Position numbers and translations under genes: made by a program
Notes under the pieces: model-generated
Seen by the model: only the letters and a program-made list of their open reading frames with translations
The model's database searches: none
What the model was told of the DNA's origin: nothing
Shown here: positions 47,401-61,941 of the stretch, piece by piece
Numbering within the stretch: the first letter of the stretch is position 1
How the letters are laid out: every line of letters starts with the position of its first letter
Origin: Omphalotus guepiniiformis
Lineage: Eukaryota; Basidiomycota; Agaricomycetes; Agaricales; Omphalotaceae
Direction: 5' to 3'
DNA: 64,000 bases
Assembly: GCA_028554645.1 (NCBI GenBank)
Contig: JAQOOI010000078.1
Span: forward strand, 1-64,000

Positions 47401-47580
47401 GTGATTTCCGCTGTGCGTTCTTCGCCATCGGGCCCGTCTGGAAGCACGACTTCACGCATCGAACCCATGGACTTGGACACGTCCAAGAGGAACATAGTGA
47501 CGGTGTACTAAACAAAGTTTGATTTATCATATTCAGAAGTACAGCTGAGTTATACGCACTCCTGCACGCTCAGCCGGCAT
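44471..47580 (-). CDS. KU80: Ku80 subunit of the Ku DNA-end-binding complex
   Basis: Ku70/Ku80 binds broken DNA ends and starts non-homologous end joining; it also acts at telomeres. ATG 47580 starts MPAERAG, then an intron, then the vWA domain beginning YTVTMFLLDVSKSMG. Later exons give VIIFGSDG, KIILVTDAEGPIELEDWEAT and FTVVGVDFDDENLPF. The Ku core includes FKYGTSYAPCPDGQFPKLPT and VLFDNVQCLLWAQ with MPFADDVRKYTF. After the C-terminal arm (YFKPPKRVTKYAKDAVEELI) comes a charged linker. A Ku80-type C-terminal helical domain (Ku_PK_bind, PF08785-like) follows: DPLKDFKKNLERGDVVTKAV, then VEDMCNVIEEVVLAPF, RTKEMIQCLKELRDTCLKED and FLPKLKARC. The last exon is tiny: an intron ending at about 44482 joins EAEATE to FLP and stop at 44471-44473. 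Total about 800 residues. Confidence 0.93.
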
Positions 47581-47754
47581 GATGATGGATGAGAGTCAAG
47601 AGTGAAGCTCAAGACAAGTCACAGGGCGCGACGCGGCGCTGGTGCCTAATTGAGCCACGTGATCCCGCTGTCAGTCACCTACACAGCCACATTTTCCCAG
47701 GGAGACAGTCGCCACCTTGGATTACAGCAATTATAACACAGCAAGTGTTCCACT
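47581..47754. promoter_or_regulatory. shared divergent promoter, KU80 / SEC4, with ATCACGTG
   Basis: 174 bp between opposite start codons. CACGTGAT at 47656-47663 (ATCACGTG on the minus strand) lies near the middle. Confidence 0.6.
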
Positions 47755-48701
<947 letters not shown>

Positions 48702-49076
48702 GTGAGTGACAACACCTGCGATGTAGCTTGCAAGAGTATCCTTTTGGTTTGTTGTATGTAATCGTACAGCGTACACCTGCCACATCATGTTATACTACAA
48801 TCTCGTCATATCCTTCACGATTTGCCGTATATGTCGACACTACTCAGTACTCTTCCACCCACGCATCTGGTCATGTCCCTTTAACTCCGTTCCAGTGTTG
48901 ATTGCATATCCCTCTTGCAGAGTCTTACCATGTATAAATCCTCCAGTTAATAATCTTCATTGAATAAACAACAGCTTCAAACTGCATTACATAGCATTCT
49001 GCAATGATATTATACATACATTCAAGAAACAAGCTGCTGCAAAGTGCTCAAAATTACACACACACACACATAACGC
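48702..49076. other. intergenic between convergent SEC4 and ARP5 ends, with a short CA repeat
   Basis: 375 bp of 3' sequence. A (CA)n microsatellite of about 8 units lies at about 49055-49071. Confidence 0.4.
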
Positions 49077-52008
49077 TCAAAATCCCCCATTCCAATTACC
49101 TCCCCACCATCTCCTCACCCTCTCCCCACCTAACTCCTCGTACTCTGCCTTTGTCATACCCACACCATGGCCAGCACCGCCTTGCAAGAACTCATCCGTC
49201 AGCGTAAACCTGGCCATTCCATTCCACGCATCCAGCGATGGATCTTCCGCGCGCTTGATCTCGATCGGCATCTCTGGAGGCAACAAAGGACGAAGGGTGG
49301 CATGCAAGCGGGGGATAATACCTGGGATCTGACTCGGAGTGCCCGTTAGGAAGACATTCTAAGAGGCGTATACGTTAACGTCGGAGAATACCAGATGAAG
49401 AAAGAACAAACCTTAATGAGTTTCCCTTTCTCAGCTTCATTGAATCTTGACAAGACATTCTGTATGACTTCTCCGAGCCCAGCGGAATCTACCCCGGCAA
49501 TTCCAGGCGAGAACCATGCTTCACATACACGCCATCTTTCTGTGTTTAGATGGATTCGAGCAAGTCCTATTCATAGTGGGGCTTTTCATCAGGACTGTTT
49601 TTCATACCATATCAGATAGTGAGACTCACCCTCGACATCACCTTCCTCGTAGACCGGTCTGAATGCAGTTAGCAAGGCCGATCGCTGAGATGCTATGGAT
49701 GCGTGTGTATGTTGGCTCGTGAATGTCGGATCGTAGGTGAGCAGCTTCTGCTCGATCAACTGCAACTGTGAAAGGTCCTCTTCTTCATCTGAGGAGACTG
49801 CTGTAGTGTTCTATGTTCGCATATTAAGATGATGTGCCCCATATTCACGGAAGATGAATGCAGACATACGATTTTACGATAGATTGCCCAATCTGCGTCG
49901 TCGGCACCGAACGTATCCTCTTTCAAAGAGGACGTTAATGAGAGACATTGACATCCAGACGAGCCAGAGCTTACCACCCCCGCCCTTTCGTTTCTTTTTC
50001 GGAATCCTCTCATCCGCCGCCAAGTTAGCTATGCTCTTCATCCGTGCCTGTGCAGCCGCGCTCTTCCTGTCGCTCAAGGCCGCTTTTCGTCGTGCACGCT
50101 CTTTGATCCGAGTCATCAAGGACTACACGCGCCGACAGCGTTCAAATCAAAGAGCTTTCTGAAAGAAGGGAATATAAGAACCTGTTGCTCGTTTCTCAAT
50201 CTCTGTGCCCAACCACCGAAATTCGCCTCCCTTTCTTCTTCTTCTTTCCGTTCTTCACGTTCCTTTTCCTCTCGCTCTTTTTCTTTCTCCTTCCGTGCAC
50301 GCACGCGAGCTTCGAACCCGGCCTTCATGAGTTTTTGTTTCTTCTTCTCTTTGATACCTTCCTCATCAAGCTAAACAGGATGCTGTAGATGCGAAGTAAA
50401 GAGGAAAAAAAAACACTTACGTCGGCATCAGCAACATCGACTAGAGGAAACGAAGGTTCTTCCTGTAAGATTCGTTTTATTAGGCTATTTTCAATGAAGT
50501 AATCACTATGATGCAAACTTACCAAAGGTTCCTCGACATCAAGCCCCATCGCCCCCGCCTCTTTCTTCTTAGCCTTCTTCACATCCGCCTCAAACTTCTT
50601 GATCGTCTCATCAAGCGTCGCCTCATCGTCAAACCCTTCAGACTGCAACTTGTTTGTCCATTCGCGCTTTGCATAATCTGATTTTGATTCGCGTAGCTCG
50701 AGGAGGTACGCGAGGTCAGATTCCTTTCGCTGAAGCTGAAATGGGCTGACGTCAAAATCACAATTACACAACTCAAGAAATGCTTCATGAACCTTCTCTG
50801 TACGGTTTTTAGCTGCCATTTCTTGCAACTTTCTCCCTTGTTCCTTTCTCTTCTCAGCTATTCTTGCCAATTCCTCCTCCGTCTTTTCTTCCATAACAGG
50901 AAGAGCAAACGGGAACTGAATGATCTTCTCAGCGGCGCGCATCGCAGAGGGGTTCTGGAAAGATCGGAGAAGGGAAACGTAGTCTGGAGCGACAGAGCAG
51001 AAGTTACGGAACATCCACTGGACAGGTGCTGTGTCAGCCTCAACAAGCTCGAGGTGCATGTATTGGTTGAACGTACATTCGATTGTGCACCAGTGACCCG
51101 TGTAGGGAAGCTAGGATACTTGAGTTGAATAAGTTTCAGGAGGTAGTCGGTAGACTGGGATGCACCCCAAGGTAATCTAAAGATGCTCTCAAAATGCAAA
51201 TACAAATGCATAAGGAAATTTGACATACCTTTTGGCGTGACTTAGAATACCTTTGCCATTCAAGATAGGTATCACCGATGTCGAAGCGGTGTTGAAAGAC
51301 ACGACGAGCCCATCAGACGTGAACAGGTCCTTTTGAGAGGCTGAGTGTGGATGGTTATTGTGATAGAAAGACATTATTCCATCGACGGCGTACGCCAAAG
51401 ACGGGACACAGTATTGCTCAAACATGAGCTCAGAGGTTACTAGACGATAACACTGCTCAACCAAACTATCAATCACGCGAAAGTCCACAGAGAACACGTA
51501 CATGCTCGTGAATGTATCGGTGAACATAAACGTTCCGTCATGAGAACTGGATGGTTCACAGTCGTATCATCGATTCCTAGTTGAATGAAAGCATAATCTA
51601 GTGCATTTTCCTACGTCTCAAGTAAAACCCGAGTCAGCTTCTCACCCGCACAATTCACCTGTAGACAAGAAGTGAACCCACCAGAGCGTCAAAATTAAGC
51701 AACACGTCTCCCTCCCAAGGTGTCTTTCCTTGTGCCTTCGCTCCACTCTCCGCATCTATAGCATCTCCGAAGAGTAGAAGAGGTCTGTTGTTTTTACGTT
51801 CCTTGTACTTTGCTACGATGTTGGTACCAAAGCGAGGAGTAGAAGTTGCGAATCCCCAACGAAGGGTGGAAGAGCCATTGTCGATGATGAGAGGAGTCTG
51901 TTGTCCGCGATGAGGCTCGTAATCCTCTGGTTCAGGCAGTACCGAAGGCAATGACGGCGTCGGGAGGCGATTGACTGACTCTCTCTCCAGCTCTGAGGTG
52001 GTCTGCAT
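49077..52008 (-). CDS. ARP5: actin-related protein 5 (INO80 chromatin remodeller subunit)
   Basis: Arp5, with Ies6, couples the INO80 motor to the nucleosome. ATG 52008 starts MQTTSELERESVNRLP. Actin-fold blocks are PLIIDNGSSTLRWGFA (phosphate loop 1), FGTNIVAKYKERKNNRP, NALDYAFIQLGIDD, VLMTERLCSP, SELMFEQYCVPSLAYAVDG, DGLVVSFNTASTSVIPIL, LPWGASQSTDYLLKLIQLKY, and C-terminal VFLTGTPSQIPGIIPRLHAT, RPLLPPEMPIEIKRAEDPSL and DAWNGMARF. Between them is the large Arp5-specific insertion, rich in Lys, Glu and Arg (KRKEQGRKLQEMAAKNRTEK, ARVRARKEKEKEREEKEREE, RIPKKKRKGG), typical of the family. About eleven introns; the exons I could trace keep the frame. End stop is at 49077-49079. Function is in the nucleus. 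Confidence 0.93.
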
Positions 52009-52082
52009 GCCCTTTGCGTCCGTGGGACAACACCAGGCGCGATCGTGAATTATATTTTTCTCACTTTTGATTTCTAACCAAG
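52009..52082. promoter_or_regulatory. very short divergent 5' region, ARP5 / DBP3
   Basis: Only 74 bp separate the two ATG codons. Core promoters and 5' UTRs of both genes must overlap each other or the coding regions. No CACGTG or TATA box is apparent. Confidence 0.6.
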
Positions 52083-54263
<2,181 letters not shown>

Positions 54264-54607
54264 TTCTAGATGTTGTGTCGCCTGAGTTTTATACATGCGA
54301 TGATAGAGGGATTAGTTTACTGTTCACTGTATTGCCGACATTCCTGGTTGTACTTTTTCATTTGCGTACATTGTAGACTGGACAATGCAACTCACAATGC
54401 TCCGACCCTAGACCCCCGATTCACTGCAAGATAGACAGCGAGATAAAACAAAACTGACGTATCAATTAATACTTATGTAGAGGTAATACAAAAAAGCAGA
54501 TGTAGAAGAAGAAATGTACGTGTAGTTTGAACCCCATCCGATATCAGCGACTCTATGTCCACCGTACTATACAGCTTACCCAACAACCGACCAATGAACC
54601 TCCACAC
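54264..54607. other. intergenic between convergent DBP3 and oxysterol-binding protein ends
   Basis: 344 bp of 3' sequence without a recognisable gene. Confidence 0.35.
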
Positions 54608-56520
54608 TCAAGGCGCAGGAGGCAACGACCCAAATATCCATTCCCGGACTACATTAGTCGCCTCCTTTGGGTCCTTCGGTACCCTGGAAAATCGTGGCAT
54701 TGAATGAACATCCACGTGTTTGTCAGACGAAAATACTCACTGAATCTTTGGCACCCATCTCCCATCCTTACACTCAAAGAATCGTGGAACATGAGTCCCA
54801 CCGCTCTCGTCCAACTTCTTCCTTGACTCCCTTTGTGCATCCTCAACTGCAGATTTCGCATCAGTCGCAGCTTCCATGTCTTTATTAATGATAGCTTGTG
54901 TGAGATCAATCCACAACCTGAAGGTTCACCCACGAATGAGGATTAACCGCGAAACCGAGCGGAGGCGAAAAACACGCTTACCTCCGTGACTCGTTCGATT
55001 CCTGCTGATCTTCAGGCGGCACCCACTTGGGTGATATATTTTGACCATCTTTTACCGCGTCGAACATTACCCGTTTTGAGCCCGTCTGGATTGAGATCAG
55101 CCAAGTCACCTACGCAACCAATACATTTCTACACACCTTTGTGCTCTTGTAATCCATGACATGACTCCACCGGCCAGACACTTCACCAATATCCGTGTTA
55201 TTATGTCGGACGCGCCCGGCGATGGCATTGTACGTCCCCGAGAAGAAACCCTGGGTCATGATGAGCCAAAAATGACTCATCTTCAGCAGCGACAGAAACC
55301 TTTAGTCTTGAACTCCAGATCGCAGGATATTCCATGCTTTTCATTTTTCGCAGTACATGTATCTCCCAATTCCAGTACCATTTTTCCGAATAGAATGCCA
55401 CGAGCGTACATGTTCGGCATCGTTATGACGTACTCTGTCAATAAGAATGTCATGTTCGTTAAACCAATGCCGACGGTCTCGCGAAACAGACTGAATGAAA
55501 CGCACCTCCGTCATCCGGCTTTCCCAAGAGTGTGATTCTGTTCTCGCCTTCCATCGTCGTGCTGACACTATTACCCAAGAATTTAGACTTTGGCCGGAGC
55601 TCCCCGATAATGCAAACGCGGTTCTCCGGTGAGATGTAGTAAAACGCAGAAACGGGGGGATGATGTGAGACTTGTTCGGCGATGTAGAAACCCTGTGTAT
55701 TGTTGGGATAATCGTATCTGCAACGGAAGAACTCGCCGAGGATAGGGTTGTATCTGGTGAGTGAGAAGCAGGGTTAACAGATTCAATGTCGAGAGTGAAT
55801 AAAAAACAGAAAACAAATGAGTAACTTGAGACTTGCAAGGGCAGGTGACTAAACGCACGGTTTCTTAACGCCTTTAGGCTTTATGTGCCAACCAGCCAGA
55901 TAGTATTGAAGTACTCTGAAGAATCTTTCTTCTGGGTCATCGCATTCCTCCGCCCTTGCCAAATAATGAAAGATTGAGAGTTTCGTAGTAGTAAGATGAA
56001 TAGTAATCGAAGATAAGAATTTGAACGCCAAGGTAAATGCCGCAGGATAGGAACAGAGACTAAGTAAGCAGTATTTGAGCGACCAGAGAAGACTTACCCA
56101 AAGATAAGATCGGGATGGGACATGAAATCTGTTATTCTCTCGAGCATGCTTCTGGGCTCGAGTACGAAAGTGGGGAACGTCACTCTGGACAGATCCATTC
56201 CAACTCTACAATCTCCATCATGAGAAGATCAATGAGACATACAGAAACAAAGACGCACCTCAACTGAGAGATCAGCGAAGTAATGATACTCCCCTCATTC
56301 TCGTCTCTGTCCCAAGAGCAATCCATGTCAACCGTTTGTCCGAACATCATAGAGGAAAAAATGGAGCAGGAGAGTGAGGAAATAAAACGAACAGAATTGA
56401 GGTATCGTCAGGTTCAGTATCTGAAGGTGCCCTATCTTCCTCCGTAGAACCTCGAGGCTTTGCACCTCCTCCGGTGACGTTTCGGAAATGAGAGCCGGCT
56501 TGACTGAAGAGACCCATCAT
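54608..56520 (-). CDS. oxysterol-binding protein homologue (short OSH/ORP type)
   Basis: Lipid transfer protein that exchanges sterol or phosphatidylserine for PI4P at membrane contacts. ATG 56520 starts [20 protein letters not shown], with a short disordered N-terminus and no PH or ankyrin region. Next come [29 protein letters not shown] (lid and start of the ORD) and [17 protein letters not shown]. Later exons read [39 protein letters not shown] and the family fingerprint [18 protein letters not shown]. Downstream blocks are [38 protein letters not shown]-like [19 protein letters not shown] and [20 protein letters not shown] with [14 protein letters not shown]. The last exon encodes [18 protein letters not shown] and ends with TGA at 54608-54610. 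About ten introns; boundaries are approximate. The architecture suggests the Osh6/Osh7 or Kes1 size class (about 430 residues). Confidence 0.9.
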
Positions 56521-59500
56521 GGCTACGGTGAGGCAACAACTTTAGAGTAGCAAATCGTAGGAACGTGCGACTGGTACAAGTTGAAGAAACTTATGAAGTG
56601 GGTGAATGAGAATATTCGATGGTTGAGTAGGAGTTGACGTTGATGAACAAGTGTAAGTGGCGAAACGCGAGGGCAAGTGGACTTGTCAGACAGGGGATAG
56701 CGCCTCACCGGGGAATTATTGATGTCATCACGATTGACAAGAATCCAAATTCACTTCCGGTCCTCTTACTCTTTCTTCAATTTTATTCCTAAAGGTTCAT
56801 CTACTAATTGTTCTTATGTTCATTGTTCTTATTCACGACCGTCTAGTACACTCCCTGAACAATCATATTTTTTAGAGATCTTCATCCAGAGAGCAGCCTG
56901 TTGCTCTGTCTCTACCATATGGAGAAAAGGAGAACAAGCGAGCAAGTAACGGTTCAGCGCTAGCAAAAGCTGTTCAGTTCTGCCGCAAGGCTCAAAACGT
57001 ACGTCGTACAGTACCTTCCGAAATTTAAATCCGAGCAGAAAGGCCATGGCTTCGAACTGTTTATGTCAAAACTGCGACCGCAGCGAATCAAGTATACGGA
57101 GAGAAGAACACTGCGAAAGTTCCCAACAACGAGGATTCCTGAGTGCACAACAGCAGAGAAAGGTAGAGTCCTGGGGCTGCGTCGGTTAGAGTACACTGAT
57201 AGATTCGCACAGGCTTGTCAATGAATAACAGAATTTTTTAAATATGATAGAAAAGCTATGAGTAACCACGAGGTTCCGCAGGACTGTGCTTACAGTCTAC
57301 AACAGTAAGTAAGGGAAAAACAAAGTCTCTTGAGCTGCCGTAGCAACTCTAAACGCCACGAACCAGATGGGACAGCCACGGAACAAATATAGTAAGTTAA
57401 GCACTGCATACAGAGCAGTACTGACTGGGATTGAGTAGAGGTAAGACGGAGATATACTCTTATAGGGAGTTCGCCGTCCAAACGCATAGCATCCAGAAGA
57501 TATCGGCCATCTATCAATGTGCGCCGTTCAAGAATGGAAGCAGGTCAGGGTGACAGGATAGAACAGATTTGACGGTGCTTGCTGCAGTACAACATATAGC
57601 ACTGAAGGGAAATTCCAGGGGCTTGACTGTCGACAGCTTCGGGGGGTGATGAGTACCCAGTATGTCCAGGCTTCGATGAACGGCTTTTGTAAGAGCGTCG
57701 AAAGTCGCCTATCACAACCGGGTATCCAGTCCAAAGATGAGGGGTCCTGAAACTCACTGGGGGAACAGCAGAACGTAAGAAGTATATCACCATCACCAGG
57801 AATCGTCCAAGTGTCCGGCCGGTAAGAAAATGATTACGATGGCAAGGAAGGCATGGAATGTTGCAAATTCGAGTCAGATCAAAAGCCCACGATTTGAGTA
57901 GCTTGAGCTTGAGTGGCAATTGCGGCAGGTCAAAAAGAACGATCAAGGTTAATTTCTCCAGCTAGCATCGTTGTGCAGTCCCAAGGTCCCTAATTAGGAG
58001 CAAGATTTGGTCCAAAGAAAGGAATGTTTTCATCTTGGCCCGCGTTCCTGTAGACCGACGACGTGTTTCAAAACGGATGCCCAAAAACATGAAGAAATTG
58101 TACTCACTCATTACCAGCCTCAATGGCTTGACCCCTAGCGTCTCTAGGATTCTACCAAGTGAACCCTTCTGACGGCGTTGACGATTCACAAGTTGAGAGG
58201 AGTTCAGTAGCGGCTTGTGTAGGAGTTGTAAAGCCACGTCAGAGCCACATGGGGAAAAACCAAGTGGGAGTGTCCAAATTTTGTGTGGCGCGAGTCGGGT
58301 GGAAAAGCATAGAAGCCTTATAGAAGGACCTTTTCGGATGGGGTAATGTGATAGCTAACTTAGGCTTAAAATGAAGATATCTTTGCGCTTGAACAAAACC
58401 AGATGGGATGCTTCGTCGAACCGGTGTGGGGGAGACTGCCACTGGTCCCAACGGTAGAAAGCAAGGGTGAAGCAGGATCTTGGCGTTGACGAAGCTTGTG
58501 TAGGAATGCTTGGTCGTTCGACACTTCCAAATCATGGGCTGGGTGGAAATCCAAGCATCAAGCGGCTTCGCAAGGCGCCCCTAGAGGACGCCACAAAGGA
58601 ATCTTGGAAAAGCAAATCAGTGTCAGGAAGAGAAGTCAGACGGAGGTTCAGAAGTCACTTTGTCACTGCTCGCAAACAATCAGGCCCGGAGGAACTTGAA
58701 GCTGCGCCCTTCCTAAAAGCACCTGGGGTTGTTTTTTCTGAACAGGTACCACAATACCCTCTTCAATAGTAGTGCTTCAACGTGCTCCAAAATTTCCTTC
58801 GCACTAATTCTCCAGCGACCCGGGTGGCCAGGTTGTAGAGAAAAGATCGCTTCGCCCAACCAGAGGAAGCCGTTTCGTGGTACCGAGAGCCAGTGTATCT
58901 TGCATATAATCAAACAGAAGTTGGGAAAGGCCAAAAACAGAGTACTCGAGCAGGAAAGATGCCAAAGAATTCCCACCATAGGGACTTGTTGATTGAATTG
59001 AACCCTGTTGAACCACGCGCCATATCAGCGCGTATCCGGAGTACCTTGCCTTCAGCCAGTAACCTCGACGGTTGCCTCAAAAGACCGTGTCTGCACGTTC
59101 GTATACAGAAGCAGCAAATAGCTGCTAAGTGCGAGCTTCTAGTCTTCCCTGAAGTAGTGTGCTCGGCATTGGCTGTTCAAGGTACTCGCGAATGCGCCGC
59201 TTTCCGACATCGCTGACGATTTCAACGCGGTATATATTCTTTTCAACGTAAAAGACGCCTGTCCGCTCCATCGAATCCACCAGGTGTTGTTTCTGTCGGT
59301 CCCCGAGGTGCAGAGGTGCATTCGAAACCAGTACGCGTCCGCATAGGCATCATTGGCAAACATGAACGGCATCCGCTTGCCGCATGGTTTCTCGAAATAG
59401 GAGTCACCAACTGAGCAAACTGTGAATCGAACATACACATCCTCAGCTCATCGTTCCAGCGCAGGCATGGCCGGGTCTTTACCGTTATAGTCAAACTTTC

Positions 59501-60542
59501 ATTGGCTCACTTGATCAAGAACATTGCATATTGGGGCCGCCGCGATCTACACGATTCAGAACGAGGCCAGCTCGACTTGTCGTCACGGTGGTCACCATAC
59601 TTTCTGATAACACTTCATACTTGAAACTAGCAAGCTCGAAGTCGAACTTTCGATTACTTCAAAGACATCGCCCAGCACCTCTCTCAGCTGTGATGACAGA
59701 TGTGATCGATATCGACCAGCTTACCTCTTTTAACAACCCATCGGTGCCGCGCTCTACCGAGTCAATAAGCCTTAACTTGAATGCATTCGAAAACTTGGAA
59801 GACCTTACCGCCTTGCCTTGACCCTGGAAACTTCCCGAAATGCGCACGGCGCATGGCATTCGCGGAGCTTTGAGTCTACAATTGAAGCCGAATGGGTAGC
59901 TAGTCCGTTTTTGATGCGCCTGCACCTCCGAACGCGCGTCGGCAGGGCCCGATTCCAACATTGTGAAAACGGAAAAACCCCGACATGCACAAGTGTATGG
60001 CAATTAATTCATGTTCGTCCGTATCCTGACTATCGCAAGTTTGAGATTGATGTTCGTCTTTGCGTTCTGCGTCGTGATGCTTTTTGAGCCGGACTGACGT
60101 TTTCTTCACAGTGGCACAGACTCGGACTGGCTTCAACGAATATCCTAGAACTTCCTGAAGTATACGCTTGGGGATGAATTGCGTTCAACAATATCCGACC
60201 GGTTTGGAGCTTCTTAGTCTATCGAGTTCGTCATTGCTCGCTAGTGTGCAACGTTTGTCTACGGACGCCCTTCATCCATGGAATAGAAATTCGACCCTCG
60301 AGTCTTGTTGTTTTTGTTCAAAAGCAAGCATATCGAGGAAATTCGTTTGACGTTCTTTTAATGACCGCTATGTTGACAATGTTTGATTTTGCTTTCTCAT
60401 GTGTCACCTTTTTAGGCTCTATAAAGGGAGTTCAAGGGGAGTTCATGGTTCTCAAGCACTTTTCACTCAGGCTGTCACCGCTAAGCGATTCCTTTGTGCA
60501 AATACACGATAACGGTCCTAGTGACCTTTTCTCCTGAAGACA
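56521..60542. other. 4-kb gene-poor region with short, scattered open frames
   Basis: No intact gene found on either strand. Short frames look protein-like in composition but cannot be joined, for example minus 58366-58554 (DFHPAHDLEVSNDQAFLH) and a minus stretch at 59180-59330 (SMERTGVFYVEKNIYRVEIV, then GKRRIREYLEQP). I recognise no family and no terminal repeats. It may contain remnants of old genes or an unannotated non-coding transcript; the left end includes the promoter of the oxysterol-binding protein gene. Confidence 0.4.
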
Positions 60543-61941
60543 ATGCAAACATCCTTTAGTGTCACTTCACTACAAGGTGCGATCTGAATTATAACTCGTT
60601 TAATACAACTTATTTATCAACGATATCATTGTCTGCCTCAGCAGGGCCAGAAGCCTATTTTCGTCGACGTACTCCTCGGCGCAGAAACACAAAAGGTAGC
60701 CTGTTTCTTATTTTATCTTGGGTTCCGACTATTCATTATTTTCCTTTCTTACCTCCAGCATGCAGTTCATGTCGGCGAAGGAAAACTCGATGTAGAATCA
60801 CATCGCCAGATCGCGATACTTGCGACAAATGTACGGCGAAGAACTGGAGTGAGTAAACAATTTCGCTTATGTTTACTCCGAAAGCTTTCATTCTTTCACC
60901 GTCCTTTTTGTTTATCGATGGAGTTTGTGTGATAGGCTAATCGTACTTGTGCACAGAATGCATATTCAAGGATCGACGAAACCCTGGACCGAAAAAGGGC
61001 TCTAAGCATAACAACCCACAGGATAATATGGTCGAAGACCTCGCTCGAAGTCCCACCGAGTTCACTTCTCTGGGCAGGCGTAGTACCTTCGCCTCTACTA
61101 GGCAACAGTTAGGCAACCTTGATGCTCCCGAGCTAGAAGCTTCGACCCAGGTATGACTGAAACCACTCCCTGTCTTTTCTCGACAACACTACATATTTTT
61201 CGGATGCAGGTGCAACCCAGTGAATCAAACGCCGGCGAAACGCACAATGCTGACAGTGTCCCTGCATCTTTTGACCAAGTTTTCTTAGATGCGGCCAGCG
61301 CATACATGTGTTTGGCTTCGCATTCGATGTCTTCCGAGTCGTGGCCAATCTCGGGAAATGAAATTGGAGAACAGTACCTGCTCGCTCAGGAGACGACGGG
61401 CATGATAGAGCCTGACTGGCTACCAGCCTCCAATGACGAAATTGATCCTGGCGACTTTTCCCCTGTGAACCCGCACCTCTTACCCTCACTGACAGTTCAA
61501 TCATATTGGGCTATGCACAATTCAGATCTGTGGCAGCATCCGTCCTCTCACATCGCTCGTGCTGCGCCGATAGCTAGTACTGGAGCCGCTTATCCTCCAC
61601 TGGCCTCTGGTAACGAAGTAACCTATGTTACTGCTGGGACATTGGCGGGACTTCACGGCGTTGATACACAGACGACATGGCCTGATTTCCCTCCAACCTT
61701 ACCCTCGAGTGACAAAACGAACTACCTCTACGAGGCATGGATACCACTCCGACTTTCAAACGAAACAGATACGATTGGGCTTGATCGAAGTTTCCCTCCA
61801 GTGTTTGATAATGAAGTGGACTATGGTTTATTTGCTGACGCAAGGTTGGACTTCATGGGCACTAATGGGCACTGGAGTCAATCTGGCAGTCAATCCCAGG
61901 ACCAGTCGGGTTATGGTATGAGCTATCAACAATGGTTTTAG
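60543..61941 (+). CDS. Zn2Cys6 (Gal4-type) transcription factor, short form
   Basis: Exon 1 (60543-60576, MQTSFSVTSLQ plus one base) is inferred: it has the only suitable ATG, its donor GTGCGA is usable, and its phase fits exon 2 (60642-60695, GPEAYFRRRTPRRRNTK). Exon 3 from 60759 gives the zinc cluster ACSSCRRRKTRCRITSPDRD, then TCDKCTAKNW, and the next exon gives KCIFKDRRNPGPKKGSK. Cysteine spacing is C-x2-C-x6-C-x9-C-x2-C-x7-C, as in Gal4-type proteins. The remainder, to TAG at 61941, is acidic and Ser/Gln/Trp-rich and ends SGSQSQDQSGYGMSYQQWF. I see no fungal-specific middle homology region, so the protein is short (about 390 residues). It should act as a nuclear DNA-binding regulator; its target is unknown. 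A basic patch just before the cluster (RRRTPRRRNTK) may serve as NLS. Confidence 0.85.

Noticed and set aside
49055..49071. CA microsatellite as a functional repeat
   Set aside because: Too short and ordinary; noted only within the intergenic entry.
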